Shown: positions 24,916 through 33,859 of the stretch, one piece after another
Layout: every line of letters starts with the position of its first letter
Position numbering within the stretch: the first letter of the stretch is position 1
Assembly: GCA_964473465.1 (NCBI GenBank)
Contig: CAYYPE010000003.1
Span: forward strand, 206,927 to 270,926
From: CALHRB01 sp964473465
GTDB lineage: Bacteria > Bacteroidota > Ignavibacteria > Kapaibacteriales > UBA2268
Length of the DNA: 64,000 nt
Reading direction: 5' to 3'
The notes under the pieces: model-generated
What the model was told of the DNA's origin: nothing
Databases searched by the model: none
Seen by the model: only the letters and a program-made list of their open reading frames with translations
Translations under genes and position numbers: made by a program

Positions 24916-26523
24916 ATGAATAGAATAAAAACAAAAATTTCACTAAAAAATCCAGAATTTTCAATTAATAAAGAAAATTCCATCAATTTAGTTAACGAAT
25001 TAAAGGAAAGACTTGAGATAGTAAAAGCAGGGGGACCAGAAAAACATAAGATAAGACACATAGAGCGTGGGAAATTGTTGGTCAGGGACAGAATAAATAA
25101 ATTATGCGACAAAAACACTCCTTTTCTCGAAACCTCTGCCTTTGCTGCTTGGAATATGTATGATAACGAAGCTCCATCTGCCGGAATAGTAACCGGAGTT
25201 GGTGTAATCAAAGGTAGAGAGTGTATGATAGTTGCAAATGATGCCACGGTAAAAGGCGGCACATATTTTCCAATGACCATTAAAAAACATGTCCGTGCTC
25301 AGGAAATAGCTTTACAAAATCATTTACCATGCGTTTATCTTGTTGATTCGGGAGGAATATTTTTGCCTTATCAATCTGAGACCTTCCCTGACAAAGATCA
25401 TTTCGGTAAAATTTTTTATAATCAGGCAAGACTTTCAGCTGAAAATATAACTCAGGTTGCTGTTGTTATGGGATCCTGCACAGCAGGAGGGGCTTATGTC
25501 CCTGCAATGAGCGATGAAACAATCATGGTTCGTAATCAGGCAACAATTTTTATTGGTGGTCCTCCATTAGTCAAAGCAGCAACGGGAGAGGTCGTTACCG
25601 ATGAAGAATTAGGAGGAGCTGATGTTCATTGCAAAATATCCGGAGTTTCTGATCATTATGCTCAAAACGATGAACATGCAATTGAAATAGCCAGAAATAT
25701 TATTGAAAATTTAGATAAAAAGAAAAAATTTGATATCAATCGTGAAGAAGCTGAAGATCCATACTATGACCCGGAAGAACTCTATGGAATTATCCCAAAA
25801 AATATTCGCGCTCCTTTTGATATGCGTGAGGTTATTGCCCGAATAGTTGATGGAAGCCGGTTTCAGGAATTTAAAGAATTATACGGAACTACCCTTGTAA
25901 CAGGTTTCGCACGAATTATGGGCTATCCCGTTGGTATTATTGCAAACAATGGTGTTTTATTCTCAGAATCAAGCCTCAAGGGAGCTCATTTTATTGAATT
26001 ATGCACCATTAGAAAAATCCCAATAATATTTTTGCAAAACATTACAGGTTTCATTGTAGGAAAAAAATATGAGCATGGAGGAATCGCTCGTGATGGAGCA
26101 AAAATGGTGCACGCTGTTGCTAATGCCGATGTTCCAAAGTTTACTGTAATTATAGGCGGCTCTTATGGGGCTGGAAATTACGCAATGTGTGGCAGGGGAT
26201 ATAATCCCCGTTTACTATGGATGTGGCCACATGGTAGGATTAGTGTAATGGGTGGTGAGCAAGCTGCTGATGTTCTCGCTACCGTTAAAATTAAACAATT
26301 AGAAGCATCAGGCAAGACTCTTTCTCAGGAAGAAATAGATTCCATAAGAAAACCAATTATAGAAAAGTATGAATTTGAAGCCAGTCCTTATTATAGCTCT
26401 GCAAGAATCTGGGATGACGGAATCATTGACCCGCTTGATACAAGAAGTGTTTTAGCTCTTGGCATATCAATGGCACTTAATGCTCCAATACCTGAACAAA
26501 AGTATGGTGTTTTTAGAATGTAA
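24916..26523 (+). CDS. Acyl-CoA carboxylase beta subunit (methylcrotonyl-CoA carboxylase type)
   Basis: This 535-residue carboxyltransferase has the whole two-half crotonase-like fold: GGPEKHKIRHIERGKLLVRDR at the start, LVDSGGIFLPYQSETFPD, GSCTAGGAYVPAMSDE, and in the C-half FLQNITGFIVGKKYEHGGI and GSYGAGNYAMCGRGYNP. The length and the ETFPD and GRGYNPR motifs are closest to methylcrotonyl-CoA carboxylase beta (leucine degradation); propionyl or geranyl substrates are possible. The biotin-carboxylase alpha subunit is not next to it. A STAS gene follows 21 bases downstream. Confidence 0.92.
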   Translation: MNRIKTKISLKNPEFSINKENSINLVNELKERLEIVKAGGPEKHKIRHIERGKLLVRDRINKLCDKNTPFLETSAFAAWNMYDNEAPSAGIVTGVGVIKGRECMIVANDATVKGGTYFPMTIKKHVRAQEIALQNHLPCVYLVDSGGIFLPYQSETFPDKDHFGKIFYNQARLSAENITQVAVVMGSCTAGGAYVPAMSDETIMVRNQATIFIGGPPLVKAATGEVVTDEELGGADVHCKISGVSDHYAQNDEHAIEIARNIIENLDKKKKFDINREEAEDPYYDPEELYGIIPKNIRAPFDMREVIARIVDGSRFQEFKELYGTTLVTGFARIMGYPVGIIANNGVLFSESSLKGAHFIELCTIRKIPIIFLQNITGFIVGKKYEHGGIARDGAKMVHAVANADVPKFTVIIGGSYGAGNYAMCGRGYNPRLLWMWPHGRISVMGGEQAADVLATVKIKQLEASGKTLSQEEIDSIRKPIIEKYEFEASPYYSSARIWDDGIIDPLDTRSVLALGISMALNAPIPEQKYGVFRM

Positions 26524-26544
26524 TTATTAACTATAGGATTTATA

Positions 26545-26910
26545 ATGGAATGTAAAATAACTAATCAGGATGATATCACAATCATTAAATTATTGGGAAA
26601 GAAATTCACCTTCAATAACTCAAACGAAGTTAGAACTAAAATTGATCAATTGATTGATGAGAATAACAGATGGTTTATTTTCGATTTGAGTGAAGTTGAA
26701 TACATGGATAGTTCAGGACTTGGAGTTTTAGTTACTCTTTTTAAGAACCTTGAAAGAAAAGAGGACAGTTTCTCAGAGCAAAGAAAAATGGTCTTTGCTA
26801 ATATCAGCAAGCCTGTTGAAACCATTTTTTCAATTTTTAAAATGGATACAATAATTAAAACATTTCATTCTATTGAAGAAGCTAAGAATTATTTGAATAC
26901 ATTCAAATAA
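26545..26910 (+). CDS. STAS-domain protein, anti-sigma factor antagonist family
   Basis: This 121-residue protein is a single STAS domain with the phospho-acceptor motif VEYMDSSGLGVLVTLF, the serines at residues 56 and 57. Such proteins (SpoIIAA, RsbV) are phosphorylated by a partner kinase and bind it when unphosphorylated. No kinase or phosphatase is adjacent; the nearest kinase is the RsbW-like protein at 54859. It follows the carboxylase beta gene by 21 bases, so it probably shares its transcript. Confidence 0.85.
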   Translation: MECKITNQDDITIIKLLGKKFTFNNSNEVRTKIDQLIDENNRWFIFDLSEVEYMDSSGLGVLVTLFKNLERKEDSFSEQRKMVFANISKPVETIFSIFKMDTIIKTFHSIEEAKNYLNTFK

Positions 26911-26923
26911 ATGTAAAATACTT

Positions 26924-27913
26924 TTAGGAATTCTCCGAAATGAGTTGTTCTATTATTTCACTTTGAGATACATTATCGGCTTCTGCTTTAAAATTAGTAA
27001 CGATTCGATGCCTTAAAACCGGGAGAGCAACATTTTTGACATCTTCAATGTCTGGAGTGAACCTCCCTTGCAGTGCAGCCCGAGACTTAGCACCAAGAAT
27101 AAGATATTGAGAGGCACGAGGTCCGGCTCCATAGCTAAGGAATTCCTTTATTAATTTTGATGATCCATTGGTTGGTCTGGAAGCTCTAACAAGATTGACA
27201 GCAAAATTAACAACATTATCTGCAACAGGTACCCTTCGTATCAGATCCTGAAATTCAATTATTTCCTGGTCGCTAATTAATTTATTAATAGTTGGGTTTA
27301 TTTCGGAAGTAGTTGATTTGACTATTGTAACCTCTTCATCAAAGGAAGGGTAATCAAGCCATAAATTAAACATAAATCTGTCTAATTGAGCTTCGGGCAG
27401 GGGATAAGTTCCTTCCTGCTCAATAGGGTTCTGAGTTGCCAGAACAAAAAATGGTTCAGATAATTTATAGATTGTTCCTGCTGCAGTAACAGAATGCTCC
27501 TGCATTGCTTCGAGAAGAGCTGATTGGGTTTTTGGTGGTGTTCTGTTTATTTCGTCTGCCAGAATGATATTAGCAAAAATCGGTCCTTTAACAAATTTAA
27601 ATTTTTTTGCTCCGGTGGAAACATCTTCTTCAATAATTTCAGTTCCTGTAATATCTCCGGGCATTAAATCAGGAGTAAACTGAATTCTGCTGAATTTTAG
27701 ATCAAGAACCTGAGCCAGAGTTCTGATAAGTAGTGTTTTAGCTAAGCCCGGAACACCGATTAAAAGGCAGTGACCACGTGCGAAAAGACTTATTAATAAA
27801 TGTTCAATAATATCATTTTGACCAATTATTACTTTTCCAATTTCAGATTTTATTTTTTCAACAATTGCAGAAAATTGCCTTAATTTCTCAACATCAGACC
27901 CTATATTAACCAT
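26924..27913 (-). CDS. MoxR-family AAA+ ATPase
   Basis: The 329-residue protein has Walker A (GVPGLAKT, about residues 57-64), Walker B with ILADEINRTPPKTQSALLEAMQEH (shown as ILADEINRTPP and QSALLEAMQEH), sensor 1 LATQNPIEQEGTYPLPEAQLDRF and the C-terminal AAA-lid. MoxR ATPases act as chaperones that insert metals or assemble complexes with vWA-domain partners. The usual DUF58/vWA partner genes are not visible: downstream is a convergent STAS gene and upstream a divergent P-type ATPase. Confidence 0.93.
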   Translation of the reverse strand: MVNIGSDVEKLRQFSAIVEKIKSEIGKVIIGQNDIIEHLLISLFARGHCLLIGVPGLAKTLLIRTLAQVLDLKFSRIQFTPDLMPGDITGTEIIEEDVSTGAKKFKFVKGPIFANIILADEINRTPPKTQSALLEAMQEHSVTAAGTIYKLSEPFFVLATQNPIEQEGTYPLPEAQLDRFMFNLWLDYPSFDEEVTIVKSTTSEINPTINKLISDQEIIEFQDLIRRVPVADNVVNFAVNLVRASRPTNGSSKLIKEFLSYGAGPRASQYLILGAKSRAALQGRFTPDIEDVKNVALPVLRHRIVTNFKAEADNVSQSEIIEQLISENS

Positions 27914-28003
27914 TTGAATTTATGATTTGTTAAAAATACAAATATTATGACGCATTGATAATGTGTAAATTGATTAATGTAATTTCAATCAAAAATCTTT
28001 TTG

Positions 28004-28011
28004 TATTTTTG
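28004..28011 (+). promoter_or_regulatory. Possible -7 element of the P-type ATPase gene
   Basis: TATTTTTG matches TAnnTTTG and lies 54 bases before the ATG at 28066. A proper TTTG at -33 is not seen (TTTC at 27983-27986 is 17 bases upstream), so this is only a candidate. Confidence 0.3.
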
Positions 28012-28065
28012 TTATTTAATTCTTTACTAAAAATTTATAAATACGAATAAAAGGTTCAGTTTGTA

Positions 28066-30825
28066 ATGTCGTGGCATACATTAGATTTAAATGATTTATA
28101 TCAGAAATTTGATGTCAATCCAGAGATTGGCTTAAATGATGAAAAAATTCAAAAGAACAGAAAAGAATATGGTGAAAACATAATTCTTTCGAAAAAGCCT
28201 AAACCTGATTGGGTGCTTTTTCTTGAACAGTTCAATAATCCAATCATATACATTCTTATAATTGCTGCAATAATCAATGCTCTGGTATCTGATTTGAAGG
28301 ATACAATAGTCATCGCTGCCGTAATTATCCTTAATACTGTAATTGGCTTCATTCAGGAAAGACGTGCCTCCGACGCATTGAAGCTTTTAAGCAAAATGGC
28401 AGCACCTGTTGCAAGGGTCATCAGGAATGGAGTTCAGGCTTCAATTCCCACTGAAGAAGTTGTTTGTGGTGATATTATTATCCTTGAAAGCGGAATGAGG
28501 GTTCCTGCAGATGCCAGACTTATTGAACTTAATAATCTTACAGTTGATGAATCAATGTTGACTGGGGAATCCTTTCCAGTCGAAAAGAAAATTAATATAA
28601 AAATTTCTGAGTCTGCACCAATTGGTGATAGATTCAATTATATTTACTCAGGTACTATTGTTATCAAGGGAAGAGCTACAGCTATTGTTACAGCTGTAGG
28701 AAATAATACTGAGTTTGGAAAAATTTCCGAAAAAGTCGCTGAAGCCGAGGATTCTGTTTCTCCTCTTCAACATCAAATTGAAAAGTTTAGTAAGGGTCTC
28801 AGTCTTGCAATTTTGGGTACAGTCCTTGTTATTTTTGTTATCGGCTTACTTCGTGATAACAGTTTGATTACTATGTTCCTAACTTCTGTAGGTTTAGCGG
28901 TATCAGCTATTCCCGAAGGTTTACCTGTTGCTGTTACTATAACTCTTTCAATTGGCATTTCCCAGATGGCTAAACATAAAGCCATTGTGAAAAAACTTTC
29001 TGCTGTTGAAACGCTTGGTAGCACTAACTTTATTTGCACTGATAAAACAGGAACATTAACCAAAAATCAAATGGTTGTTACAAAGCTTTTTTCAGCAGAT
29101 GAAGATTTTTATGTAAGTGGCTCAGGTTACAACAAAGATGGAATTATTTTTAATTCTCTTTCCGGAGAAGAAATTAAATATAATCACAACCCGGCAATTG
29201 AATTGATGATTTACAATAGTTATTTGTGTACTGAATCAAGGCTTTTAGAACTTGAAAATAATGAATGGAAGTTCGTAGGTGATCCTACCGAAGTAGCTCT
29301 GATGATTTTGTCAAAAAAAGCAGGTTTAAATGATATCGAAGCTACTGTCAATGTTGATATTCCTTTTGAATCGGAAAATCAATTGATGGCTGTTAGGGCA
29401 GCATTTAATAATAAGAATTATGTTTTTGCTAAAGGTGCCCCCGAAAAAATAATCTCCAGATGTCAATACCAAATTCGAAAAGATGGAATGTTCGAAGAGC
29501 TTGATGTAGAACAAGTAAATAAGAAAATCGCTGAATTTTCTGCATGGGGATTGAGAGTCATTGCTCTTGCTTATAATGAAAATCATAATAATGAAATATT
29601 AGATTTAGATCACCTCAATGATTTAATCTTTCTTGGTTTTGCTGGTATTGAAGACTCTGTAAGACCCGAGGCTATCGAAGCAGTTAATCAATGCCATAAT
29701 GCTGGTATAAAAGTTGTTATGATTACCGGCGACCATATAAAAACTGCCCAGACAGTCGCTAAAACTGTTGGAATAGGTGAAAAGAAAGATTCTCCCGTTG
29801 GAGTAACTGGATCCGAGTTAGATCAAATGTCAGACACAGAACTTTTTAAAAGGGTTCAGGAAATTGATGTTTATGCACGAGTTGCCCCTCACCATAAATT
29901 TAGAATCGTTAAACAACTTCAGGCTCATAAAAACATTGTTGCAATGACTGGAGATGGGGTTAATGATGCCCCAGCTCTAAAACAAGCTGATATCGGTGTT
30001 GCTATGGGTAGTGGAACAGATGTTGCCCGTGAAGCTGCTGATATGGTGCTAATGGATGATAACTTTGCTACAATTGTTCAGGCTGTCAGGCGAGGAAGAA
30101 TAATTCTTCATAATCTTCAACATATTTTGCTTTATATTCTTTCAACAAGTTTTGGAGGTTTACTAACAATTGCTATATCAGTTACAATTGGACTTCCTTT
30201 ACCTTTATTACCCGCACAATTACTTTGGGTTAACTTAGTAACCGATGGAACATCAACTTTCCCACTTGCATTCGAAAAGGAGCATGGTGATGTTATGGCT
30301 TTCCCTCCCAGAAAAAAAGACAGACCACTAATAACTCAAAGAATGATTTTCAGGATTTTCACTTCAGGTGTTATAATGATGTTGGGAACACTGTTTATTT
30401 TTGTTACTTCGGTTCCCGATATATTTAATATGACTCCCGATGAGCATTTGAGGGCTAAAACAATGGCTTTTTGTATGCTTGCTTTCTTTCAAATCTGGAA
30501 TGTTCAAAACTCAAGGTCTGTTGATAGGTCGCTCTTATTCAATTTGCCGTTTACCAAAGGACATACCTTAGATAGAATCAGTCCCACTAAAAATTTACCA
30601 CTTCTCGGTGTGATGGTTCTTGCAATCTTATTACAAGTTTCTGCTGTCTCATTACCATTTATGAATGTTGTGTTAAATACTGTTCCGCTTGATTTTTGGG
30701 ATTGGATTTTAGTAATATTTGGCTCATTTACTATCATTGTTTTTGTTGAAATAAGTAAGTTTATAACTGCTTTAGTTAATAAGCGTAAGAGAAGATTGGG
30801 GTTAATGGATGAAATGCATTTATAA
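28066..30825 (+). CDS. P-type cation-transporting ATPase (P2, calcium-pump-like)
   Basis: This 919-residue pump has the N-terminal cation ATPase domain, TGES (LTGESFPVEKK) in the actuator, PEGLP in helix 4, the phosphorylation motif DKTGTLTKNQM with aspartate 326, KGAPE, TGDH and DGVNDAPALKQADIGVAMG. The IPEGLPVAVTITLSIG helix and overall length indicate the P2A/P2B-like bacterial calcium pump family rather than heavy-metal pumps, which would have a CPC motif. It exports cations, most likely calcium, across the inner membrane. It has its own promoter region of 150 bases shared with the divergent moxR gene. Proton or other cations cannot be excluded by sequence alone. Confidence 0.92.
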   Translation: MSWHTLDLNDLYQKFDVNPEIGLNDEKIQKNRKEYGENIILSKKPKPDWVLFLEQFNNPIIYILIIAAIINALVSDLKDTIVIAAVIILNTVIGFIQERRASDALKLLSKMAAPVARVIRNGVQASIPTEEVVCGDIIILESGMRVPADARLIELNNLTVDESMLTGESFPVEKKINIKISESAPIGDRFNYIYSGTIVIKGRATAIVTAVGNNTEFGKISEKVAEAEDSVSPLQHQIEKFSKGLSLAILGTVLVIFVIGLLRDNSLITMFLTSVGLAVSAIPEGLPVAVTITLSIGISQMAKHKAIVKKLSAVETLGSTNFICTDKTGTLTKNQMVVTKLFSADEDFYVSGSGYNKDGIIFNSLSGEEIKYNHNPAIELMIYNSYLCTESRLLELENNEWKFVGDPTEVALMILSKKAGLNDIEATVNVDIPFESENQLMAVRAAFNNKNYVFAKGAPEKIISRCQYQIRKDGMFEELDVEQVNKKIAEFSAWGLRVIALAYNENHNNEILDLDHLNDLIFLGFAGIEDSVRPEAIEAVNQCHNAGIKVVMITGDHIKTAQTVAKTVGIGEKKDSPVGVTGSELDQMSDTELFKRVQEIDVYARVAPHHKFRIVKQLQAHKNIVAMTGDGVNDAPALKQADIGVAMGSGTDVAREAADMVLMDDNFATIVQAVRRGRIILHNLQHILLYILSTSFGGLLTIAISVTIGLPLPLLPAQLLWVNLVTDGTSTFPLAFEKEHGDVMAFPPRKKDRPLITQRMIFRIFTSGVIMMLGTLFIFVTSVPDIFNMTPDEHLRAKTMAFCMLAFFQIWNVQNSRSVDRSLLFNLPFTKGHTLDRISPTKNLPLLGVMVLAILLQVSAVSLPFMNVVLNTVPLDFWDWILVIFGSFTIIVFVEISKFITALVNKRKRRLGLMDEMHL

Positions 30826-30826
30826 T

Positions 30827-32599
30827 TTAATCTGTATTTTCGACTATTTCAACTTCTCGGATTCCTTTAATTAGCATAAGATTCGAAAATAATCTGTTGA
30901 CAATTCCCTTATCAACAACTTTTACAATTATTGAACCTTCAAATAAACCATTGCTTGTCTGTGTCAGGTTAATCCTATGAACGTTGATTTGGCCAATAGC
31001 TTGAGAAATCTCATTTAACATACCGGGTCTATCATCTCCAACAACTTTAAATTTAACATATTCATTTATATTTTTTGTAAGTATTAAGTTAGCGACATCA
31101 CTGGATTTAAAGTGATTATGTAAAGAGACAACTGCTTTATGGGTAATGACATAATCCATCCATTCAATTTGAGGTAAAGCGTTGGGGGAAGTAATTATTT
31201 CTACAACATCATTAGGTTTAAGTTCATAAACAGGATTTTTTACCTGACCATTTACTTTTGCTGAAATTACCTGCTTTCCGATTTCCTCGGAAAGAGAAAA
31301 AGCAAGATCAACTATACATGAACCATCGGGCAGAAGAATTTCTTTACCATCAGCTGTATAAACCGGGATATGTTCTTCATAAAGATTCATTCTGATTGAA
31401 CCCCATATTTTTTGTATTCCTTCATCCTCGTTTTCTTTAACCACTTCTATCATCCATTCCTGCCATTTTTCAATATCTTCCTGAGTAAGGCGAAGTGATT
31501 CCTTCACCTTGCTTATTTCATAAATTGCACCGATGCCGTCTTCGGCTATTCTATCCATTTCATCTGTCCTTATTATGACTTCAACTTTTCTACGACCCGG
31601 TCCATAATGTGTGGAATGCAAAGCTCTATAGAAATTAATTTTTGGTTTAGCAATATAATCAATGAATGAAGCAGCCGGACCAAAGAAATTCGCTATTATG
31701 CCATAACTTCGGTAACATTCAGTATAATCATCTGAGTTAATTGAAACAACTATAGAAAAGAAATTTTCAATTTCACTCAGTTTAATACTATTTTTCTCTG
31801 TCATCTTAAAAATTTCGTAAACATGTTTATGCTCGGGAAAAACATTATGCATTATACTGCTTTTGTTGAGTTTTTCTTGCAATACCTCTATAAAATCCAT
31901 AATATATTTATTAAACTCCTGCCTTTTTTGATCAAGGCTTGTTTTGATCAAGTTATAAATCATTGGATCATAATAATAGAGAGCTAAATCCTCGAGCAAG
32001 CTTTTGATCTTCTTTAACCCAAGCCTTTGAGCAAAAGGAGTATAGAAATTAAGTGTTTCCTCGGAGATTTCCTTTTGTTTTACCTTGCTCATATAATGAA
32101 GAGTTCGCATATTATCAAGTCTATCAGCAAGCTTGACAATAATAACTCTAACATCATTAATCAGTGATATAAATATTTTTGCATAAGTTTCAGCTTTATC
32201 TAATTTTCTTGTTTCTACTCCTTTTATTTTTGTTACACCATCAACCAGGAAGGCAATTTCTTCATTGAATTTTTCTCTGATTGTGTCAACAGTAATGTGT
32301 TCAAAGTCTTCAACAAGGTCGTGAAGAAGGGCAGCACAGACAGAATGGTTATCGGCTATCCCGATTTCTTTCATAAGTATTATTGCAACTTTAAGAGGAT
32401 GAGTATAAAATTTATGTCCAGATTTTCTATATTTATCTTTACATTCATCAACCATATAAAAGTAGGCTTTGGATATAAGTTCTAAATTCGGATTTACAAG
32501 TGATTTAATGCACTGTTCTTTTAAAACCTCAAAATCTTGATAAGGATCTTTACCAAATGGATTTTCCTTTTCTATTTCAAGTTCATATAATCTTATCAT
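30827..32599 (-). CDS. RelA/SpoT-family protein with intact HD hydrolase and degenerate synthetase domain
   Basis: This 590-residue protein is shorter than typical Rel (about 730). The N-terminal HD domain keeps HDLVED and LADRLDNMRTL, so (p)ppGpp hydrolysis is likely. The synthetase region has lost key blocks: EIENFFSIVVSI stands where active enzymes have (D/E)IxDLxAxRV, so the catalytic aspartate and a conserved arginine are missing, and the upstream substrate motif reads PEHKHVYEIFK. A TGS domain (PDGSCIVDLAFSLSEEIGK) and a C-terminal ACT domain (DDRPGMLNEISQAIGQ) follow, but the zinc-finger domain between them is absent. It may be hydrolase-only. The upstream 210-base spacer has an inverted repeat. 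Confidence 0.88.
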   Translation of the reverse strand: MIRLYELEIEKENPFGKDPYQDFEVLKEQCIKSLVNPNLELISKAYFYMVDECKDKYRKSGHKFYTHPLKVAIILMKEIGIADNHSVCAALLHDLVEDFEHITVDTIREKFNEEIAFLVDGVTKIKGVETRKLDKAETYAKIFISLINDVRVIIVKLADRLDNMRTLHYMSKVKQKEISEETLNFYTPFAQRLGLKKIKSLLEDLALYYYDPMIYNLIKTSLDQKRQEFNKYIMDFIEVLQEKLNKSSIMHNVFPEHKHVYEIFKMTEKNSIKLSEIENFFSIVVSINSDDYTECYRSYGIIANFFGPAASFIDYIAKPKINFYRALHSTHYGPGRRKVEVIIRTDEMDRIAEDGIGAIYEISKVKESLRLTQEDIEKWQEWMIEVVKENEDEGIQKIWGSIRMNLYEEHIPVYTADGKEILLPDGSCIVDLAFSLSEEIGKQVISAKVNGQVKNPVYELKPNDVVEIITSPNALPQIEWMDYVITHKAVVSLHNHFKSSDVANLILTKNINEYVKFKVVGDDRPGMLNEISQAIGQINVHRINLTQTSNGLFEGSIIVKVVDKGIVNRLFSNLMLIKGIREVEIVENTD

Positions 32600-32643
32600 T
32601 GTTTTATTTTTTTTGTATTGAATATTCTAATCATATTTAGAAA

Positions 32644-32668
32644 ATTAAGTTTCAGCGAGTAACTTAAT
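32644..32668. repeat. Inverted repeat in the divergent spacer upstream of the RelA/SpoT gene
   Basis: ATTAAGTT at 32644-32651 and AACTTAAT at 32661-32668 are perfect 8-bp complementary arms with a 9-base loop. It lies 45 bases before the minus-strand start at 32599 and could be an operator or a 5' leader hairpin. A shorter repeat TTGAAA-AGA-TTTCAA lies at 32726-32740, before the plus-strand peptidase. Confidence 0.35.
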
Positions 32669-32809
32669 AAAAAAAAGATAAAAAAGCAATTATGTTTATT
32701 GTTTGTTAAATGTTTTTGAAAAAAGTTGAAAAGATTTCAATATTATACATATTTTAATGACAAATTAATTGTTAATTTTATTTTTTGTTCCCCAAAAATA
32801 TTGAGATAA

Positions 32810-33859
32810 ATGAATAGAAGAAATTTTAACTTTGGTATTTTGAGTAGTATTTTACTTGGTTTTTCTGAAAATCTTTTAGCTCAAAATATCCACTCCGGAG
32901 CTGAATTAATAAAACCTGATATGATTAAACCCGGCGACACAGTTGGATTAATTACCCCCGGAACAGCCGTAACAGACCCGGATGAACTAGCTAAAGCAAT
33001 CGAAATAGTTGATTTCCTTGGTCTAAAGTATAAATTAGGTGAATACGTTAAGTCTGGCAGCGGATATAAAAGCAGGTCTATTCAAGAAAGAATTAAAGAT
33101 ATTCATTCTATGTTTGAGGACCCTGATGTTAAAGGAATATTCTGCATCAGAGGTGGTTATGGCACAATACAAATTCTTGATTATATCAACTACAAATTGC
33201 TCAGAAAAAATCCTAAAGTATTTTTGGGTTATAGCGATATAACAGCTCTTCATCTTGCTATAAATAAATTTTCAGGATTAACTACTTTTCACGGACCTGT
33301 AATGACAAGTGCCTTTACTGAGTTTACAATGAATGCATTAAGACAGACAATAATGAATAATCAGGTTATTGGGAAAATTAGCAACCCTGCTAATATTATT
33401 AATTTTAGAAAAGTCCATCCCGTCAGAACTATAAAAAGTGGGGTATCTCAGGGTAGGCTTATCGGTGGGAATCTTTCTTTGATTTCTTCGCTGATGGGCA
33501 CAAAATATGAGATAGATACAAGAGATTCTATACTTTTCATTGAAGATGTTGGGGAGGAACCATTTAGGATTGACAGAATGCTTTCCCAGCTTAAAATAGC
33601 AGGTAAGTTTCGTGAAGCTAAAGGAATTATAATTGGAGAGTGTGCTGGATGTAATTTTGATAGACCGAATAGCTCTCGTGTCTGGGATTTTACCTTAGGT
33701 GAAATTCTTGACCAAATATTCTCTGATATAGAAATTCCTGTTTTATACGGTTTGACGATTGGTCATACTTCGAATCAAATTACTCTTCCAATTGGATTAA
33801 ATGCTATTTTAGATGCTGATGAAGGTTCAATCACTATTAATGAGTCTGCTGTTTTGTAA
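32810..33859 (+). CDS. S66-family peptidase (LD-carboxypeptidase/MccF-like), exported
   Basis: The 349-residue protein has an N-terminal export signal with a twin-arginine-like start (MNRRNFNFGILSSILLG). Family blocks are GDTVGLITPGTAV, FCIRGGYGTIQILDYI, the nucleophile serine in LGYSDITAL, the glutamate in FIEDVGEEPFRIDRML and the histidine in IGHTSNQITLPIG. S66 enzymes remove D-amino acids from murein tetrapeptides or cleave microcin. An exported form would recycle or trim peptidoglycan outside the cytoplasm, whereas the classical LdcA is cytoplasmic. Its 3' end overlaps the convergent symporter gene by 33 bases. Confidence 0.88.
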   Translation: MNRRNFNFGILSSILLGFSENLLAQNIHSGAELIKPDMIKPGDTVGLITPGTAVTDPDELAKAIEIVDFLGLKYKLGEYVKSGSGYKSRSIQERIKDIHSMFEDPDVKGIFCIRGGYGTIQILDYINYKLLRKNPKVFLGYSDITALHLAINKFSGLTTFHGPVMTSAFTEFTMNALRQTIMNNQVIGKISNPANIINFRKVHPVRTIKSGVSQGRLIGGNLSLISSLMGTKYEIDTRDSILFIEDVGEEPFRIDRMLSQLKIAGKFREAKGIIIGECAGCNFDRPNSSRVWDFTLGEILDQIFSDIEIPVLYGLTIGHTSNQITLPIGLNAILDADEGSITINESAVL

